From assembly GCA_019925095.2 (NCBI GenBank), contig CM034392.1, positions 11,179,887-11,243,886 on the forward strand: a stretch of 64,000 nt of DNA, read 5' to 3'. Shown one piece after another: positions 10,976 through 22,255 of the stretch. How positions within the stretch are numbered: position 1 is the first letter of the stretch; the number at the start of each line of letters is the position of its first letter. The notes below the pieces were generated by a model. The model searched no databases and was not told where the DNA came from. It saw nothing but the letters and a program-made list of their open reading frames with translations. The position numbers and the translations under genes were made by a program. The stretch comes from Dendrolimus kikuchii. Taxonomy: Eukaryota; Arthropoda; Insecta; Lepidoptera; Lasiocampidae.

Positions 10976-13900
10976 ATGGATGGCCCAGGCCCCCAGAAGG
11001 CCCCGAGGCCTTCGAGTGTCCCGCGAAAGCGGGACCACGCGAAGGCCAAGGATGGCTGGTTAATGCCTGAGATCGGGGAGACGCGGGTGAAAAAGGCGTC
11101 TTCTTCATCGGCCCGTCGCAGCAGGTCGGTTGCCGGGCCGCGTCACGGGCATGCGGATAGTGCCGTTTTCACGGCTGCCGATATGCCCGGCTCGGTAGGG
11201 GATGCGTCGGCGGTGGTAGACCTCACCGCCGCCACGCATGAGGATAGGTGCGGCGCGATGGGACCGCCTCCGGTTCCCATGGCGCCTAGGGCCCCATCCG
11301 GGCGTGCCGCGCGCAGGAGCGCAGCACACCCGGAGATAGATAGGAACGTACTGCTTGCAGCGAACTCGGCCGTTTGCCTGGCCGTGAGCGCTGCAAGCAC
11401 CATAGTTCAATATGCCTACATGGCGCCACCCACCTCTGCGCGAGCCTCACTCGTGCAAGGGAGCGGCGCCTACGTAGAGCATGATCACATCCCACCGTCC
11501 GGCAGCGTCCCAGACTCGCTGGAGCACGCGCTCTACGGTGCGATTCGCGACCATAGTTATTCCCGCCCTGAAGCGCCTGCCTGTAGTCCGGTATACACGG
11601 CGGCCGGTTCAGCGACGGCAGGGGATGGGTGCCCTACGACGACGGTGTCGTATAGCGCACGGGCTTCACCTGTGCCTACGACATCGACTTGCAACCTTTC
11701 GGGCTGCAACGTCGAGAGCAGCCGTCCCACGACACCGGTTGTCGCGCGAGCCTCACTCGCGCCCTCGGCCGGGGTCGTGAATAGGGACCTCGTAGGCGCG
11801 GCAGCGGCGACCCCCTCGTCTTCCTTCCCTAATGGGATGGGAGCCGCTGTTGCGATGTCGGCGCCTGCGTCTTCGGCTGCGGCGGTGTCCACGTCCTCGT
11901 CTTCAGCGGCAGCGGCGGCGGGCACGACGACGTCGTCATGTTCGTTCACAGCCTCATCGTCTTCGGCATCGGGTTCGGCGGCGCCGTCAACGTCTTCAAC
12001 GGCAACGGTGCCGATTTCGTGTGCCCCGATGCTCGTTCCCGGATCGAGGTCGCGCTTCTGGGACCGGTCCCAGAGCAGCGGCGCCGATTCGGACGGCACG
12101 TCGGGTGCTTCTTCCCCAGCGCGCGCGCGCTCGCCTCTGCGCCCCACGGGGGGCGCACCCGCGGCGACTACTAGCATTCTCGCGGGTGCGGAGGCCTACC
12201 TCCGCACCGAGGGGGGTGAAAAGGGGCGCAAGGCGCGCAAGGCAACCGCCGCCAAAGTGGCCGCGGCTAGCCAGTGCGCCGCCCTCGTCGGGAATATATC
12301 GGCTCTCGGCCCTGGGGAGCTCCGCCTAGCGGCGTGCGCCCAGGTCGCCGAGATAATTCAAATTGCCCAAACGTCGGGCAATTTGAAGGGGGTTTACGTG
12401 CGCCGGCTGAAGGAGGCCGCGTCCAGGGTGTCGGACATCGTCGACACACTGGTCACGCGAAATCCGGAATCCGAGGCCTGGAAGCTCGGTAACGAGAACG
12501 CCAGGCTACGCATGGAGTTAAGCTCGCTGCGGGAGGAAAACCGCTCCTACCGCAGGGAGTTTGAAGACATGCGTAAGGCCCTAAAGGCCTCCGCTTCGGT
12601 TGCGGAGCCGGCGCCTGCTGTAATGGCGGCGCCGACCCCCGTACCCGTCAAGCGAAAGGCCCAAGCCGCCACGGCGGAGGCGGCGGCGGTACCGGAACCG
12701 CCCGCCGCACCCGCTGCGGTTAAAAAATCGCGTCCGGCCCGTGCTGCGGTAGCAGGGCCGACACCGGCTCCCGTCGTCGGGACGGAGCGAGCTCCGGCGG
12801 CCGCCAACGGGGTGGCGCCGACACCCGCTCCAACGGGGCCCGGCGGCATCGATCACGACGCGTTTGTGCGGGCCGTGATCGACGTTGTCGCCCCCATACT
12901 CGATGCCCGGTTCGCCGGAATCGAGGACCGGCTGAATGCCGCGCCGACCCTCCGTCCACCGCTAGCGGCCGACCGAGGCAAGGCGCCGGCAATCAAACCG
13001 GCACCAAAAGTGGCCGTTAGGCCGAAAGCGGCCACGGCTGCCGCCGCCGTCCGGCGGAATGCGGGGGAAGTAAGTACCCCGGTTCCGATGGAGGTGGTGG
13101 CGACCCCGGCTGTCGGGGTGACGGACTCCCCACCGTCACCGGCCCCCCCCCCTAAAAAAAAGACGAATAGAGGGGGGGTGAAGTGGAGGCTGAAAATGCA
13201 GCGGAGAGCGGCACGCGATGCCGCCGTTGCATTAACGGCCCCCGCCACGGCACCCGTGCCTGTGGTGTCGGCTCCTAGGCCGGCCCCTAGGCAACGGACG
13301 GCGCCCGCGGCCGCGACATCGGTCGTCGCGGCGCCCGCCGCCCGCGCTCGCATCGCGCACGCCGCGCCGCCGCCGGCGCCCGTGGCCCCCGCCCCCGCCC
13401 CGGAGGGGGGGGCGTGGACGACGGTCGTCAAGCGGAAAAAGGGTAAGGGGGCGAGGGCCGACGGGCCCCCTCCCCCCACCCAGGCGCAAGCTGCTCCCCT
13501 GCCGACGGGGCGGGGGCAGCAACAACGGAAACAGGCTGCGAAGCCTGCGGTAGTATTCCGTGAGCCGAAGTCGGCCGCAGTTATCATCAAACTGCTGCCG
13601 GCAGCGGCCGCGAAGGGTGTCGGTTATCGCGAGGTCTTCGCGAAGGCCTCGACGGTGGTCGACATCGCGGCCATGGGCCTCCGCGAGGGGCTGAAGGTGG
13701 TGCGGACCGTCAGGGACGCGCGCCTTCTCGAGTTCCAGCCGGGACCCGAGAGCGCGGCCAAGGCGGACCGCGTCGCCGAGGCTCTGCGCGGAGCCCTTGC
13801 AGGGATGGCCGAGGTCGTCCGCCCCGTAAAGCGTGGGGAGCTTTACGTCTCTGGGCTGGACGAATCGGTCACGGTCGATGGGCTGCGTGACGCGATCGCG

Positions 13901-14371
13901 CGCGCCGGCAACTGCCGGCGCGACGACGTGCGCACGAAGCACATCGGTGCAGGACCGGGCGGTTTGGGCGCATCGTACGTGATGTGCCCCGTCGCTGCTG
14001 CCAAAGTCATCGTCGAGATGGGCTACCTCGTGGTAGGCTTCACCTCGGCGAGGGTAGAGGCACTGGAAGCCAGACCGATACGTTGTTACCGGTGTTACAA
14101 CGTCGGCCATGGCGCCCAGACCTGTCCGGACACGTGCCCGGACCGGACTAACTTGTGTCTCCGCTGCGGTAAGAGCGGACACAAGATGCCGGACTGCACG
14201 GCCCGGAACCCCCACTGCGCGGCGTGTGCGGCGGGGGGACTCAACGCTGCCCACCCCACGTTGGCGAGGTTCTGCCAGCCTCCCTACGTGAAGGGCAAAT
14301 TCGTCCATCCGAGGACGAAACAACGCACGGGTGTTACGGGAGTACGCGCAATGGACACCTCCAATGCCTAG
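10976..14371 (+). CDS. LINE ORF1, gag-like RNA-binding protein with CCHC zinc knuckles
   Basis: An intact 1131-codon frame. In R1-clade elements ORF1 binds the element RNA to form the retrotransposition particle. The start ATG is the first in the frame after the GC-rich leader. The N-terminal half is low complexity, rich in Ser, Ala, Thr and Pro (about residues 70-400). A short leucine/charged helix likely to form a coiled coil lies at about 500-540 (NENARLRMELSSLREENRSY). The middle is Ala/Pro/Lys-rich. The C-terminus has the usual triple knuckle at about 1037-1105: CYRCYNVGHGAQTC and CLRCGKSGHKMPDC (CX2CX4HX4C), then a wider third Cys/His cluster beginning CAAC. The length is at the long end for this clade. 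The frame ends in a stop that overlaps the ORF2 start. Confidence 0.85.
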   Translation: MDGPGPQKAPRPSSVPRKRDHAKAKDGWLMPEIGETRVKKASSSSARRSRSVAGPRHGHADSAVFTAADMPGSVGDASAVVDLTAATHEDRCGAMGPPPVPMAPRAPSGRAARRSAAHPEIDRNVLLAANSAVCLAVSAASTIVQYAYMAPPTSARASLVQGSGAYVEHDHIPPSGSVPDSLEHALYGAIRDHSYSRPEAPACSPVYTAAGSATAGDGCPTTTVSYSARASPVPTTSTCNLSGCNVESSRPTTPVVARASLAPSAGVVNRDLVGAAAATPSSSFPNGMGAAVAMSAPASSAAAVSTSSSSAAAAAGTTTSSCSFTASSSSASGSAAPSTSSTATVPISCAPMLVPGSRSRFWDRSQSSGADSDGTSGASSPARARSPLRPTGGAPAATTSILAGAEAYLRTEGGEKGRKARKATAAKVAAASQCAALVGNISALGPGELRLAACAQVAEIIQIAQTSGNLKGVYVRRLKEAASRVSDIVDTLVTRNPESEAWKLGNENARLRMELSSLREENRSYRREFEDMRKALKASASVAEPAPAVMAAPTPVPVKRKAQAATAEAAAVPEPPAAPAAVKKSRPARAAVAGPTPAPVVGTERAPAAANGVAPTPAPTGPGGIDHDAFVRAVIDVVAPILDARFAGIEDRLNAAPTLRPPLAADRGKAPAIKPAPKVAVRPKAATAAAAVRRNAGEVSTPVPMEVVATPAVGVTDSPPSPAPPPKKKTNRGGVKWRLKMQRRAARDAAVALTAPATAPVPVVSAPRPAPRQRTAPAAATSVVAAPAARARIAHAAPPPAPVAPAPAPEGGAWTTVVKRKKGKGARADGPPPPTQAQAAPLPTGRGQQQRKQAAKPAVVFREPKSAAVIIKLLPAAAAKGVGYREVFAKASTVVDIAAMGLREGLKVVRTVRDARLLEFQPGPESAAKADRVAEALRGALAGMAEVVRPVKRGELYVSGLDESVTVDGLRDAIARAGNCRRDDVRTKHIGAGPGGLGASYVMCPVAAAKVIVEMGYLVVGFTSARVEALEARPIRCYRCYNVGHGAQTCPDTCPDRTNLCLRCGKSGHKMPDCTARNPHCAACAAGGLNAAHPTLARFCQPPYVKGKFVHPRTKQRTGVTGVRAMDTSNA

Positions 14372-17300
14372 TACGCCCGTAACAATACTATTTCAGGCGA
14401 ACGTAAACCACTCCCCCACCGCTCAGGATTTGTGCCTGCAGGCGATGGCGGAGTGGCAAGCGAACTTGGCCGTAATAAGCGAACCTTATTACGTGCCGCC
14501 TTGCGGCAATTGGGTGGGCGACCTCGACGACGTGGTAGCGGTGGTGGCCAGAGCCGGTTCTGGCACACCGCTTACATGTCTTGAAAGAGGAAAGGGCTAT
14601 GCGGTGGCGGAGAGCGGGAGTATCGTCGTCATAGGCGTTTACTTTTCGCGCAGCCGCCCCCTGGCGGAGTTCGAGCTTCACTTGGACGCCATCAGGGCTG
14701 CCATAGACAGATTGTCGCCTAAAACGATCTTCGTGATGGGCGACTTTAACGCAAAACACTGTTCCTGGGGAAATACGTTCACGGAACCTAGGGGCCGGAC
14801 GGTTGAGGAATGGGCTCTTCAATCCGGCCTGACCATATTGAACCAGGGATCGGTCCAGACCTGCGTGCGCGCGCGGGGTGGATCGGTCATCGACCTGTCA
14901 TTCGCCACTCATGCGGCCGCCCGCAGAGTTGTCGGATGGAGGGTGCTGGAGGAGGTGGAGTCGCTCTCTGATCATCGGTACATCAGATTTGAGCTTACCC
15001 CCTCCTCCGGTCCGAGCCCTGTTCATCGCCCCCCTCTCTTCCCGCGTTGGGCCCTTACCAAGCTCGATCCGGAGCAGGCCGAGGAGTGGGCACTCACGGA
15101 AAGCTGGGCCTACCCAGTCGAATTCGAGAACCTGGAGTCGCAGGCAGAGCACATGCGCAAGACCCTGACGAGGGTTTGCGACGCGGCGATGCCTCGCGTC
15201 TCCAAGCGGCAGCCTCCGTGCAAGCAGGTCCACTGGTGGACCGAGGAGCTGGGCGAGATGCGAAAGGCAGTTCGCATCATCAGCCACAGGCTCAAACGCT
15301 GCAGGGCGCGCCGTCCTCCGGACTACGTCGCGGAAAATGGACTCGTGGGAGAGTTTAGGGAGGCCAGAAAGGCCCTTTCGATTGCAATACTGCAAGCGAA
15401 AGCCCGGGCTCGGGCCGAGCTCCTCGAGACGCTCGATCGGGACCCTTGGGGGCGTCCGTACCGTGGGGCTCGCAACACGTTGCGGCCTTGCACATCCACG
15501 GTCACGGAAACGCTCGAACCCGAGGTGCTCCGGTCGGTTATCGACGGGCTCTTCCCGGATCCGGGAAACTTCACTCCCCCCAGTATGGGTCCACCCGTTC
15601 CCGACACTCCCACGGACGAGGAGCCTCACTCCATCTCCGAGGGGGAACTAGACGTTGCCCTGGACCGGCTCCGGGGCAGGAAGACGGCACCGGGACCCGA
15701 CGGGGTTCCAGGTCGACTCCTCTTCCTGGCCGCTAAACATCTACGCGGCCAGCTGCGGGAACTGTTCGAAGCCTGTATTCGCGCAGGTCGGCTCCCGTCG
15801 CAATGGAAGGAGGGTCGTTTGTGCCTGATTCCCAAGGGAGGTCGGCCTCCCAACGATCCGTCCGCCTTCAGGCCCATAGTGCTGCTGAACGAGGTCGCTA
15901 AGGTCTTCGAAAAGATCTTGGCGGAGCGGCTCGTGAAGCATCTCGACACTGTGGAGCCGGGGCTTTCAGAAACGCAGTTCGGGTTTCGGCGGAGGCGCTC
16001 CACGATGGACGCCTTCGAGACGCTGCGAACGTCAACGGACGAAGCCGTCCAAGCGAAGGATGTCGTTCTTGCGGTGTCGCTAGACATAGCGAACGCCTTT
16101 AACAGCCTCCCTCATGAGACGATCAGGGAGGGGCTCCGCGCGCATGGAGTCCCCCCGTACCTCACGAGGCTGTTGGGCGCGTACCTGCAGGATCGACATA
16201 TCCTTTGGGAGGGCGGTGAGTCCGGCAATCCCGAGGTAGGTCGTCGACGCGTCGCGTGCGGCGTTCCACAGGGGTCGGTCCTCGGGCCGATTCTTTGGAA
16301 CGTAGGTTATGACTGGATCCTTCGGGTTCCGGTCCTACCCGGGGTAGGGCTGATCTGCTTTGCGGACGACACCCTACTCACGGCACGCGCTGCGTCATTT
16401 GCGGAATCCGTGGACGTCGCTAACGCCGGGTTGGCGATTGTCGTAGATCGAATAGCTAGGCTGGGCTTGAGGGTCTCCCCCGCGAAAACGGAGGCCATCA
16501 TGTTCCATAGGAAATTTCGCAATCCCCCCGCGGACTTGACCGTTTCGGTCCAAGGGGTGGCCATTAGAGTAGGGCCCCAGATGAAATATCTGGGGCTAGT
16601 TCTCGATGGGAAATGGCTGTTCAAAGCGCACTTTGAGCAGCTAGTTCCCAAACTCGTCAAATCCGCGGGCGCACTCTCGAGGCTGCTTCCCAACGTAGGG
16701 GGCCCGGGAGGTGCGACGCGGAAACTTTACTCTGGCATCCTGAGGAGTATGGCACTGTACGGTGCACCCGTCTGGTCCAATGCACTTCACCGCCACAGCG
16801 GACGTCCTGACAGTGGTGCGCCGCACCCGGCAGGATGCCCTAGCTAGAGGCCTGACCTTCTGTCAGGTCGAAATCGAGGCGATCAGGAAGCGGGAAACCG
16901 CCTCCATGATCGCCGTCTGGTCTTAAGAGCTCGACAACCCTGCGGCCTATGGCGGCTACACGGTGGATGCAATCAGGCCACAGCTGACGGAATGGGTCAA
17001 CCGCACCAGCGGCACCCTGACCTTCAGGACGACACAGATACTTACCGGACACGGATGTTTCGATAAGTATCTGTGTCGCATTGTGGGCTGCTTGCCTTCC
17101 CCGGACTGCCGCCAGTGCGGCGCGCCCGACACGGCGTTACACACGCTTGTCGAGTGCGCCGCATGGGCGCCGCAGCGTTTCGAACTTGAGACGCACGTAG
17201 GTCCAGTCGACTCGCTCTGCGACTTGGTCAAGGCCATGCTGCAGAGCAGCGACAATTGGGGGGCTGCGGTTACTTTTTGCGAGACAGTAATGTCACTCAA

Positions 17301-17421
17301 GGAGGCCGCAGAACGTGACAGGGAGAGAAGTCCTGCAGCGCGTGCCAATGCGTCTTCTCGAGGTCGCCGGCCTTCAGCTGGCACCCGGAGAGGCAGGTAC
17401 GCGCATTACTTCCCTCCCTGA
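14364..17421 (+). pseudogene. LINE ORF2, endonuclease/reverse transcriptase, broken near the 3' end
   Basis: The first ATG of this frame is at 14364 in ATGCCTAG, overlapping the ORF1 stop, which suggests translation by termination and restart. The apurinic-type endonuclease occupies about residues 1-220 (ISEPYYVPP, GDFNAKHCSWG, SDHRYIRFEL). The reverse transcriptase follows at about 430-700 (KTAPGPDGVP, SLDIANAFNS, GVPQGSVLGP, CFADDTLL). The frame runs open to 16847 but shifts by about 16790. The continuation in the next frame (RRTRQDALARGL) appears to lack a block usually present in the family, has a TAA at 16924-16926, and then resumes with LTFRTTQILTGHGCFDKYLC and the CX2CX7HX4C zinc motif CRQCGAPDTALHTLVEC, ending at 17421. 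The frameshift, the stop and the probable deletion make it inactive. Confidence 0.88.
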
Positions 17422-17838
17422 GTTAGGTTCCGTTTACCGCGGGGGGCCTTTAGCTTGCTAGGAGAGCAAAGGACCTTCTACCCCCGCACAACGAAGTGGG
17501 GTGTGTTCTCCCAGGGCACACTCCAGGCACTTTATTGCGCTGGATCGGCTGGGCGTAACTATGTTCTAAATCTCAGCCTTTCCAACACATTCAAAGCGCA
17601 GGGTCGTCAGGGAGGAGGGGGTTTTTAGTGGGTATTGGGGTTGCTCGCCCGTGCAGCAACGCTCGGAGTCTTCCACACTATTCTGTGACGTCGATCGCGG
17701 ACGGAGCGCTGCCAAGAGCATACTATTGCTGCAGTGTTATCGCCCCCGACCGACGCGTGTCGTTCCCCTAGCAACGACCCAGTTTGTGCGTAAATCGGTT
17801 AAGCATTTTCCCTCGCCTCAAACCAAAAAAAAAAAAAA
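17422..17838 (+). other. LINE 3' UTR and poly(A) tail
   Basis: GC-rich non-coding sequence after the ORF2 stop, including a G-rich GGAGGAGGGGGTTTTT stretch near 17611. It ends in a run of about 15 A at 17824-17838, the retroposition tail. AT-rich host sequence starts shortly afterwards. Confidence 0.75.
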
Positions 17839-19059
17839 ACGGCGCATGTGTTATCTATGGTTCGTATAGTTTTTTAATTTTTTGACAGCAGGGAAAATCG
17901 TTTCGCAGGGACGTAAAGTACTGTTTTCATCCGTGTAATGAGGCAACTCCAAACGTACTTTTAGAATAGGAGAAATGAAAAATATTTTTAGTTATTTGTT
18001 ATCAATCATCAATGACCAATCATTATTAAAAAAAAACGTATTATAAAATACGTATCGTTAATTATGAAAGCCTGGAATAAAAAATTAAGAGCTTTTAATA
18101 TATCGAATCGTACCTAGAGCTTTTACGAAATTATTATAATTACGTGCGGTTAGTTACATAGTATTTGAAGATTATAACTTAATGTTTTAGTGACTTTTTT
18201 GAGTCCTTATTGAAACGTAGCGTGATCCTAATATTATTTTTTATATTTTAACAAAAATAGTATTGATGAACCTAGTAGTGTTTGAGTTATATCGGACGTT
18301 TTGGTTTCATGCTTTTATTTAGGTTTAATTAACTAAGATACAAAAACCGGTAAAGTTCGTTCCTACTACGGAACCATTGTGTGAGGTTCTACACCTTACA
18401 TTATAAACATAATGTTAATCCATCCGCAGGGGGGCTTTGTAGCGAAGCCTTAGGTTAGTAGCGACACTTTGTACTCGGCTCCGGGGACCAAGGCAAAACT
18501 CCCGCGTCCGTGTTTGCCTCCAGGGGTGGAAGTGATAAATGGCCTAACGTCGGAAGTAGCTTCAGTGAACTTGCAGCCCACGTTTCGACACCCCTTAGCT
18601 ACTCATATCCATGTTGCCTCTCACCAATTTTGTACGGCATTTTTTTGGGGCCCATACAGAGAGTGACCAGTCACGGTCTGCCTATTTTATCCAAGTTCCC
18701 CAAACATTGCGACTGGCAGACGCCATAGTCCCCATAGACCCAGATCCCTAGTTCCATTAATAGTTCACCCTATCTTACCTCGATATCTTTTGTTTCTCTA
18801 TTCCTAAAATAGCCCTATACTGATTGGGACTTGTCCTTGGGTGCATTATGTTGTAGAAAGGGATAGTCGCCGGTCAGTGTTACACCACATTTACATCAAA
18901 TTTGTCAAGGGGCCTCTACGTGTTGGCCTCCCCATGGCCCCACGCAAGCCTTCCAAAAATCTGGGCCATTTTTGTGGCTCGTAGTCTGTATGGACACACA
19001 TGTTAATAACTTTCTGTCCCACACTCATCTAGCCGGGGAAAACGCTTTTGTCCTCTATA
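17839..19059. other. Intergenic DNA with an unassigned GC-richer block
   Basis: 17880-18420 is AT-rich with nothing recognised. 18425-18990 is richer in GC and looks like an old retroelement piece (for example GGCCTCCCCATGGCCCCACG near 18925), but no domain can be read and I do not assign a family. The short open frames at 18469-18728 are not convincing. Confidence 0.35.
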
Positions 19060-19166
19060 TCCCTATTAATATTATAAATGAGAAAGTAACTGTCTGTCTG
19101 TTCCGTTTTAACGGAAAAACTACTGGACCGATTTGGCTGAAACTCAGTATATAAGTGTATATATTA

Positions 19167-19244
<78 letters not shown>

Positions 19245-19256
19245 TCAATGCTGAGA
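19060..19256 (+). mobile_element. Helitron family A, 5' fragment with TA expansion (copy A4)
   Basis: Starts TCCCTATTAATATTATAAAT after an A, exactly like the other family A 5' ends. It continues through the TCTG repeats, the TGTTCCGTTTT block and ACCGATTTGGCTGAAACTC. At the place where other copies have a short TATATATATAT run, this copy has a (TA)n microsatellite of about 75 bp (19167-19244), followed by the expected GAGAATGAA block. It is truncated after about 19256. Confidence 0.8.
19167..19244. repeat. (TA)n microsatellite
   Basis: Almost pure TA dinucleotides with one C interruption, inside the Helitron fragment. The matching point in sister copies is a short TA run, so this is a local expansion of that run. 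Confidence 0.95.
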
Positions 19257-20930
19257 ATGAAAGGAAGGAAAGAAGGTTTAGGGTAGCCTGGCGGTCAGGG
19301 CTTGCAACTCATTCTTTCATCGGATGCTTGTGTGCCGACCGTCGGGAATTCCACATATCCCTTGGCGACCTCCCGCGGGGACCGAGTGTATGTACAAATG
19401 CATGTCTATAGTGTTACCAAAAAAAGGCTCTAAGAACCAAGGCATTTTACCGTTTTTTTAGAATTACGATCTATTTTAGACCAATAAGAAGCAACAAGTA
19501 GTTTTTGGTAATATGTGTATTGTTTAATCACCTCATTACCACTCCAGACTCGGTTTTGTTTTCGCTTCCTTCATACATCCTTATAAACCTTAATATACAA
19601 ATAAACAACTTGCTAAGATTATAAAGTAAGGAAAATTTTAAACAATATCATAACCACAAAGCTAAAGCTACTGAGCATTGTTAAAGTTCACATCACCGTA
19701 GTTCTCAGAAAGGCCTGCGATATGGAACCGCGACGTTGAAGCTCGCCGACCGGCTACACTCATTGAGTAACCAAGTATCCATAGCGCTGATGAGTGTATG
19801 CTCTAATTATACACCAGACATGACAAATACATTATCACGACAATTCATTCACGTTTCTAACAATTATGTATCTGTTAAACTGGAATAGCAATTTCAAGTC
19901 AGGTGGCGGTAAAGCACATCAGTTCTTTGTACAATATTTAAATTTATGGCCGGCCTATATCTTACAATTAATTCACTTGCCGTAGCATCGGTTGAGTTTT
20001 GACATTACATGATGGCGCTTATGTCAAATTTTAACAGATAGTAAGGTAAATTAACGGTCAATAAAATACAGAAACCGGACATTGATCTTAGTGATCCTCT
20101 AGTTGTAGCATATGCGCGGGAAACTGAATCTTATTTCTTATAAAGTTACACTCGAAAGTAAGGACATTATCAGTCGACACACGAACCGCCAGGGCAGTAA
20201 TAAATCATGGTATGCTGGTGCGACGTTTTACGGGTAGAATGGCGCATCGTACTACTAGAGATATACAGTACCTATAGTACTTTTTACACGACTGCCCCAA
20301 AAAATGAGTGCTATATTATGATTTATGTTTTTAAGGAACAGATGGAAACCCGCTAACTCAAATAAACTTAAATAATAAAGATAAATTATATAATCATAGT
20401 TTACTAATGTATTTATGAACACGGAAGAAAAATAGAAAGGACGGTCACTTAATAAAACACGTAACTCTGAAAAACTCCTGAAATGTAAATGATTAGATGA
20501 AGCTACACAACCATCTTCATATTCTTAAAAAAATAAAATATATGACTTTTGAAGAAAGAAGAAAAATATTGCTGCAAACCGATACTAATCCTTTGCAGGT
20601 GTCTTATTACCCATTTGAATTTAACTGATCTATTGTTTCGCTGCCGTAAGTAGTTATAAAACCATCTCTCCTCTGTTGGTATTTCATGCGAATTCTTGGA
20701 AGCCATTAAGATGACCATTTAATGATATCAAGAACCAGTGGGCGGTATGTTGCTAGGAGGCCGTATCTTATTTACAAATGAACGAGGGTCGGTCAGGTGG
20801 GATTTACGCCAGCCGTATTGCGACTGCGAACGAGGCTTTACCTAGTGCACTTTCGGAGCGTGTATCTTATAACGACGAACTTTGCGCAATTATTCTTATT
20901 ATTATTAATTATTTTATTATTTTATTGCAG
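19257..20930. other. Intergenic DNA with a small dispersed repeat
   Basis: No gene is recognised. About 19985-20075 is similar to the reverse complement of about 48060-48160 (shared GTTTTGACATTAC and CTTATGTCAAAT blocks), so it is a small dispersed element, probably a MITE relic. The rest is AT-rich and unassigned. Confidence 0.4.
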
Positions 20931-21095
20931 AGTTCAGCAGACAGGCAGACGGCCCACTTGATGGAAAGCGGTTACCATCGCCTATAGACATTTGTAACAC
21001 CAGAGGTGCTACAAATGCGCTGCTACTCTCTTGAGGGTGACTGGAACCTGGCCACTGATGCCGGAACACAACTCAATGTTGTGAGCTCAACTCAA
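20931..21095 (-). mobile_element. 5'-truncated LINE 3' end, copy 1
   Basis: Contains GTTCAGCAGACAGGCAGACG and TGATGGAAAGCGGTTACCAT, shared with copies at 33768-34266 and 40358-40645. On the minus strand it reads out of the last codons of a LINE ORF2 (GVANVH-like) into the 3' end, CTGCTGAAC, followed by an A-rich (AATA-type) tail at 20890-20935. The orientation is therefore minus. Confidence 0.65.
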
Positions 21096-21783
21096 ATTTC
21101 ACGTGAAAACGATTTTCTGCCCTACGGTTTGGATTTGCTGTATTCGTCTATACTTGTAAGAACTGTGAATTTCGTGTACTTATAATAAATTTTGTGACAA
21201 TTCCAACGGCATTTTCGAATTTTCATCCCCTACAAATTCGTAACAATATTTTATTCAGGACAAAAACAAAGATAAAATAAATAGAAAGACAAAAGAAACA
21301 ACGTAAGTCCTAAATTGGATCCAGTCTCAGCATAATGTTAGCCAACAAGGACCAGCGCTGATCTTCCGCCTGTCACCAGAAAGTGAAGTCACAGTGGACA
21401 ATAAGTATAACGCACATTACAACAACAGCAATCTATACAATATAGTGCAGCTTGATAACGATAAAAGAATTGCAGACTAAATATAAATGTCATAAACCAA
21501 TAATTTAAATAACACACATATAAAATCATTTGATATATATGGTCTACAAAAATGTCTACTTCTTAAATAATAAAACGAAAACGAGAGAAGAAAGACTATA
21601 TAGGCCGTTAACATTTAAGAGCATTGAAAGTTATTCGATTTAATTCGATACAAAATGAATAACAGATTCTTCTTCTATGGTATGATAGCGCATTTTTCAT
21701 ATTAGAACAAGAATAACATTTTCAACTCAAATATATATCTTAGGCGTAATTAGTTTAACTAGTTTCAATAGAATCATCAAAGA
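21096..21783. other. Intergenic DNA, nothing recognised
   Basis: AT-rich. No open frame, RNA or named repeat was recognised. Confidence 0.4.
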
Positions 21784-22245
21784 TATTGATTCTCATCGTC
21801 GTCATCCATTCGTAGTCCACTGCTGGACGTAGGCTTCCCCAAGACGGCGACACTCATCCCGGTGCTCTGTTTTCCTCATCCAGCGCCTACCGGCGATCTT
21901 GCACAGGTCGTCGGTCCATCGAGCTGGAGGGCGTCCGACACTACGTTTACCGAGACGCGGTCTCCACTCCAGTACTCGTCTGCTCCATCGGCCATCGGTC
22001 CTGAGGCAGACGTGACCGGTCCACTGCCACTTCAACTTGCTAATTTTGCGAGCTATGTCGGTTACCTTGGTTTTCTTACGGATATCTTCATTTCATATTT
22101 CAAATTTTATCCATAAGAGAAACACCCAACATAGCTCGCCCTATAGCCCGTTGCGCGACTTGGAACTTGCGGATCAATTCTGCCGTCAGTGTCCATATTT
22201 CGGCCCCGTAGGTCAGGACATGATTCTCATAACATTTTCTTAAGT
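21784..22245 (-). pseudogene. RTE-like LINE reverse transcriptase, C-terminal fragment
   Basis: The minus strand encodes the end of an RTE-type ORF. From about 22230 it reads VLTYGAEIWTLTAELI and RAIGRAMLGVSL, then a stop near 22110 and a frame break. It continues with LKWQWTGHVCLRTDGRW, RVLEWRPRLGKRSVGRPP and GRRWMRKTEHRDECRRLGEA, ending YVQQWT at about 21805. A GATGACGACGA-like tail follows at 21786-21808, as is common for RTE elements. The copy is strongly 5'-truncated and has at least one stop, so it is not functional. Confidence 0.82.
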
Positions 22246-22255
22246 TTTCGCGACT

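Larger units (their letters stand above)
10650..17838 (+). mobile_element. R1-clade non-LTR retrotransposon (LINE), near full length
   Basis: About 7.2 kb of GC-rich sequence in AT-rich surroundings. Order: 5' UTR (start uncertain, about 10650-10975), ORF1 with zinc knuckles, ORF2 with endonuclease, reverse transcriptase and a C-terminal zinc motif, a 3' UTR (17422-17823) and a poly(A) tail (about 17824-17838). The endonuclease and RT motif wording (QANVNHS, GVPQGSVLGPILWN, CFADDTLL) is typical of the R1 clade (R1, TRAS, SART, Waldo and relatives). I could not define the 5' junction or a target-site duplication, so the target preference is unknown. ORF2 is broken, so the copy is not autonomous now. 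Confidence 0.88.

Noticed and set aside
11105..14323. Numerous minus-strand and alternate-frame open frames
   Set aside because: GC-rich shadows of the LINE ORF1; they lack zinc knuckles or any domain and overlap a proper coding frame.
10650..17838. Site-specific rDNA (R1) or telomeric (TRAS/SART) insertion
   Set aside because: The flanks show no rRNA gene or TTAGG repeats, so clade membership does not imply those targets here.
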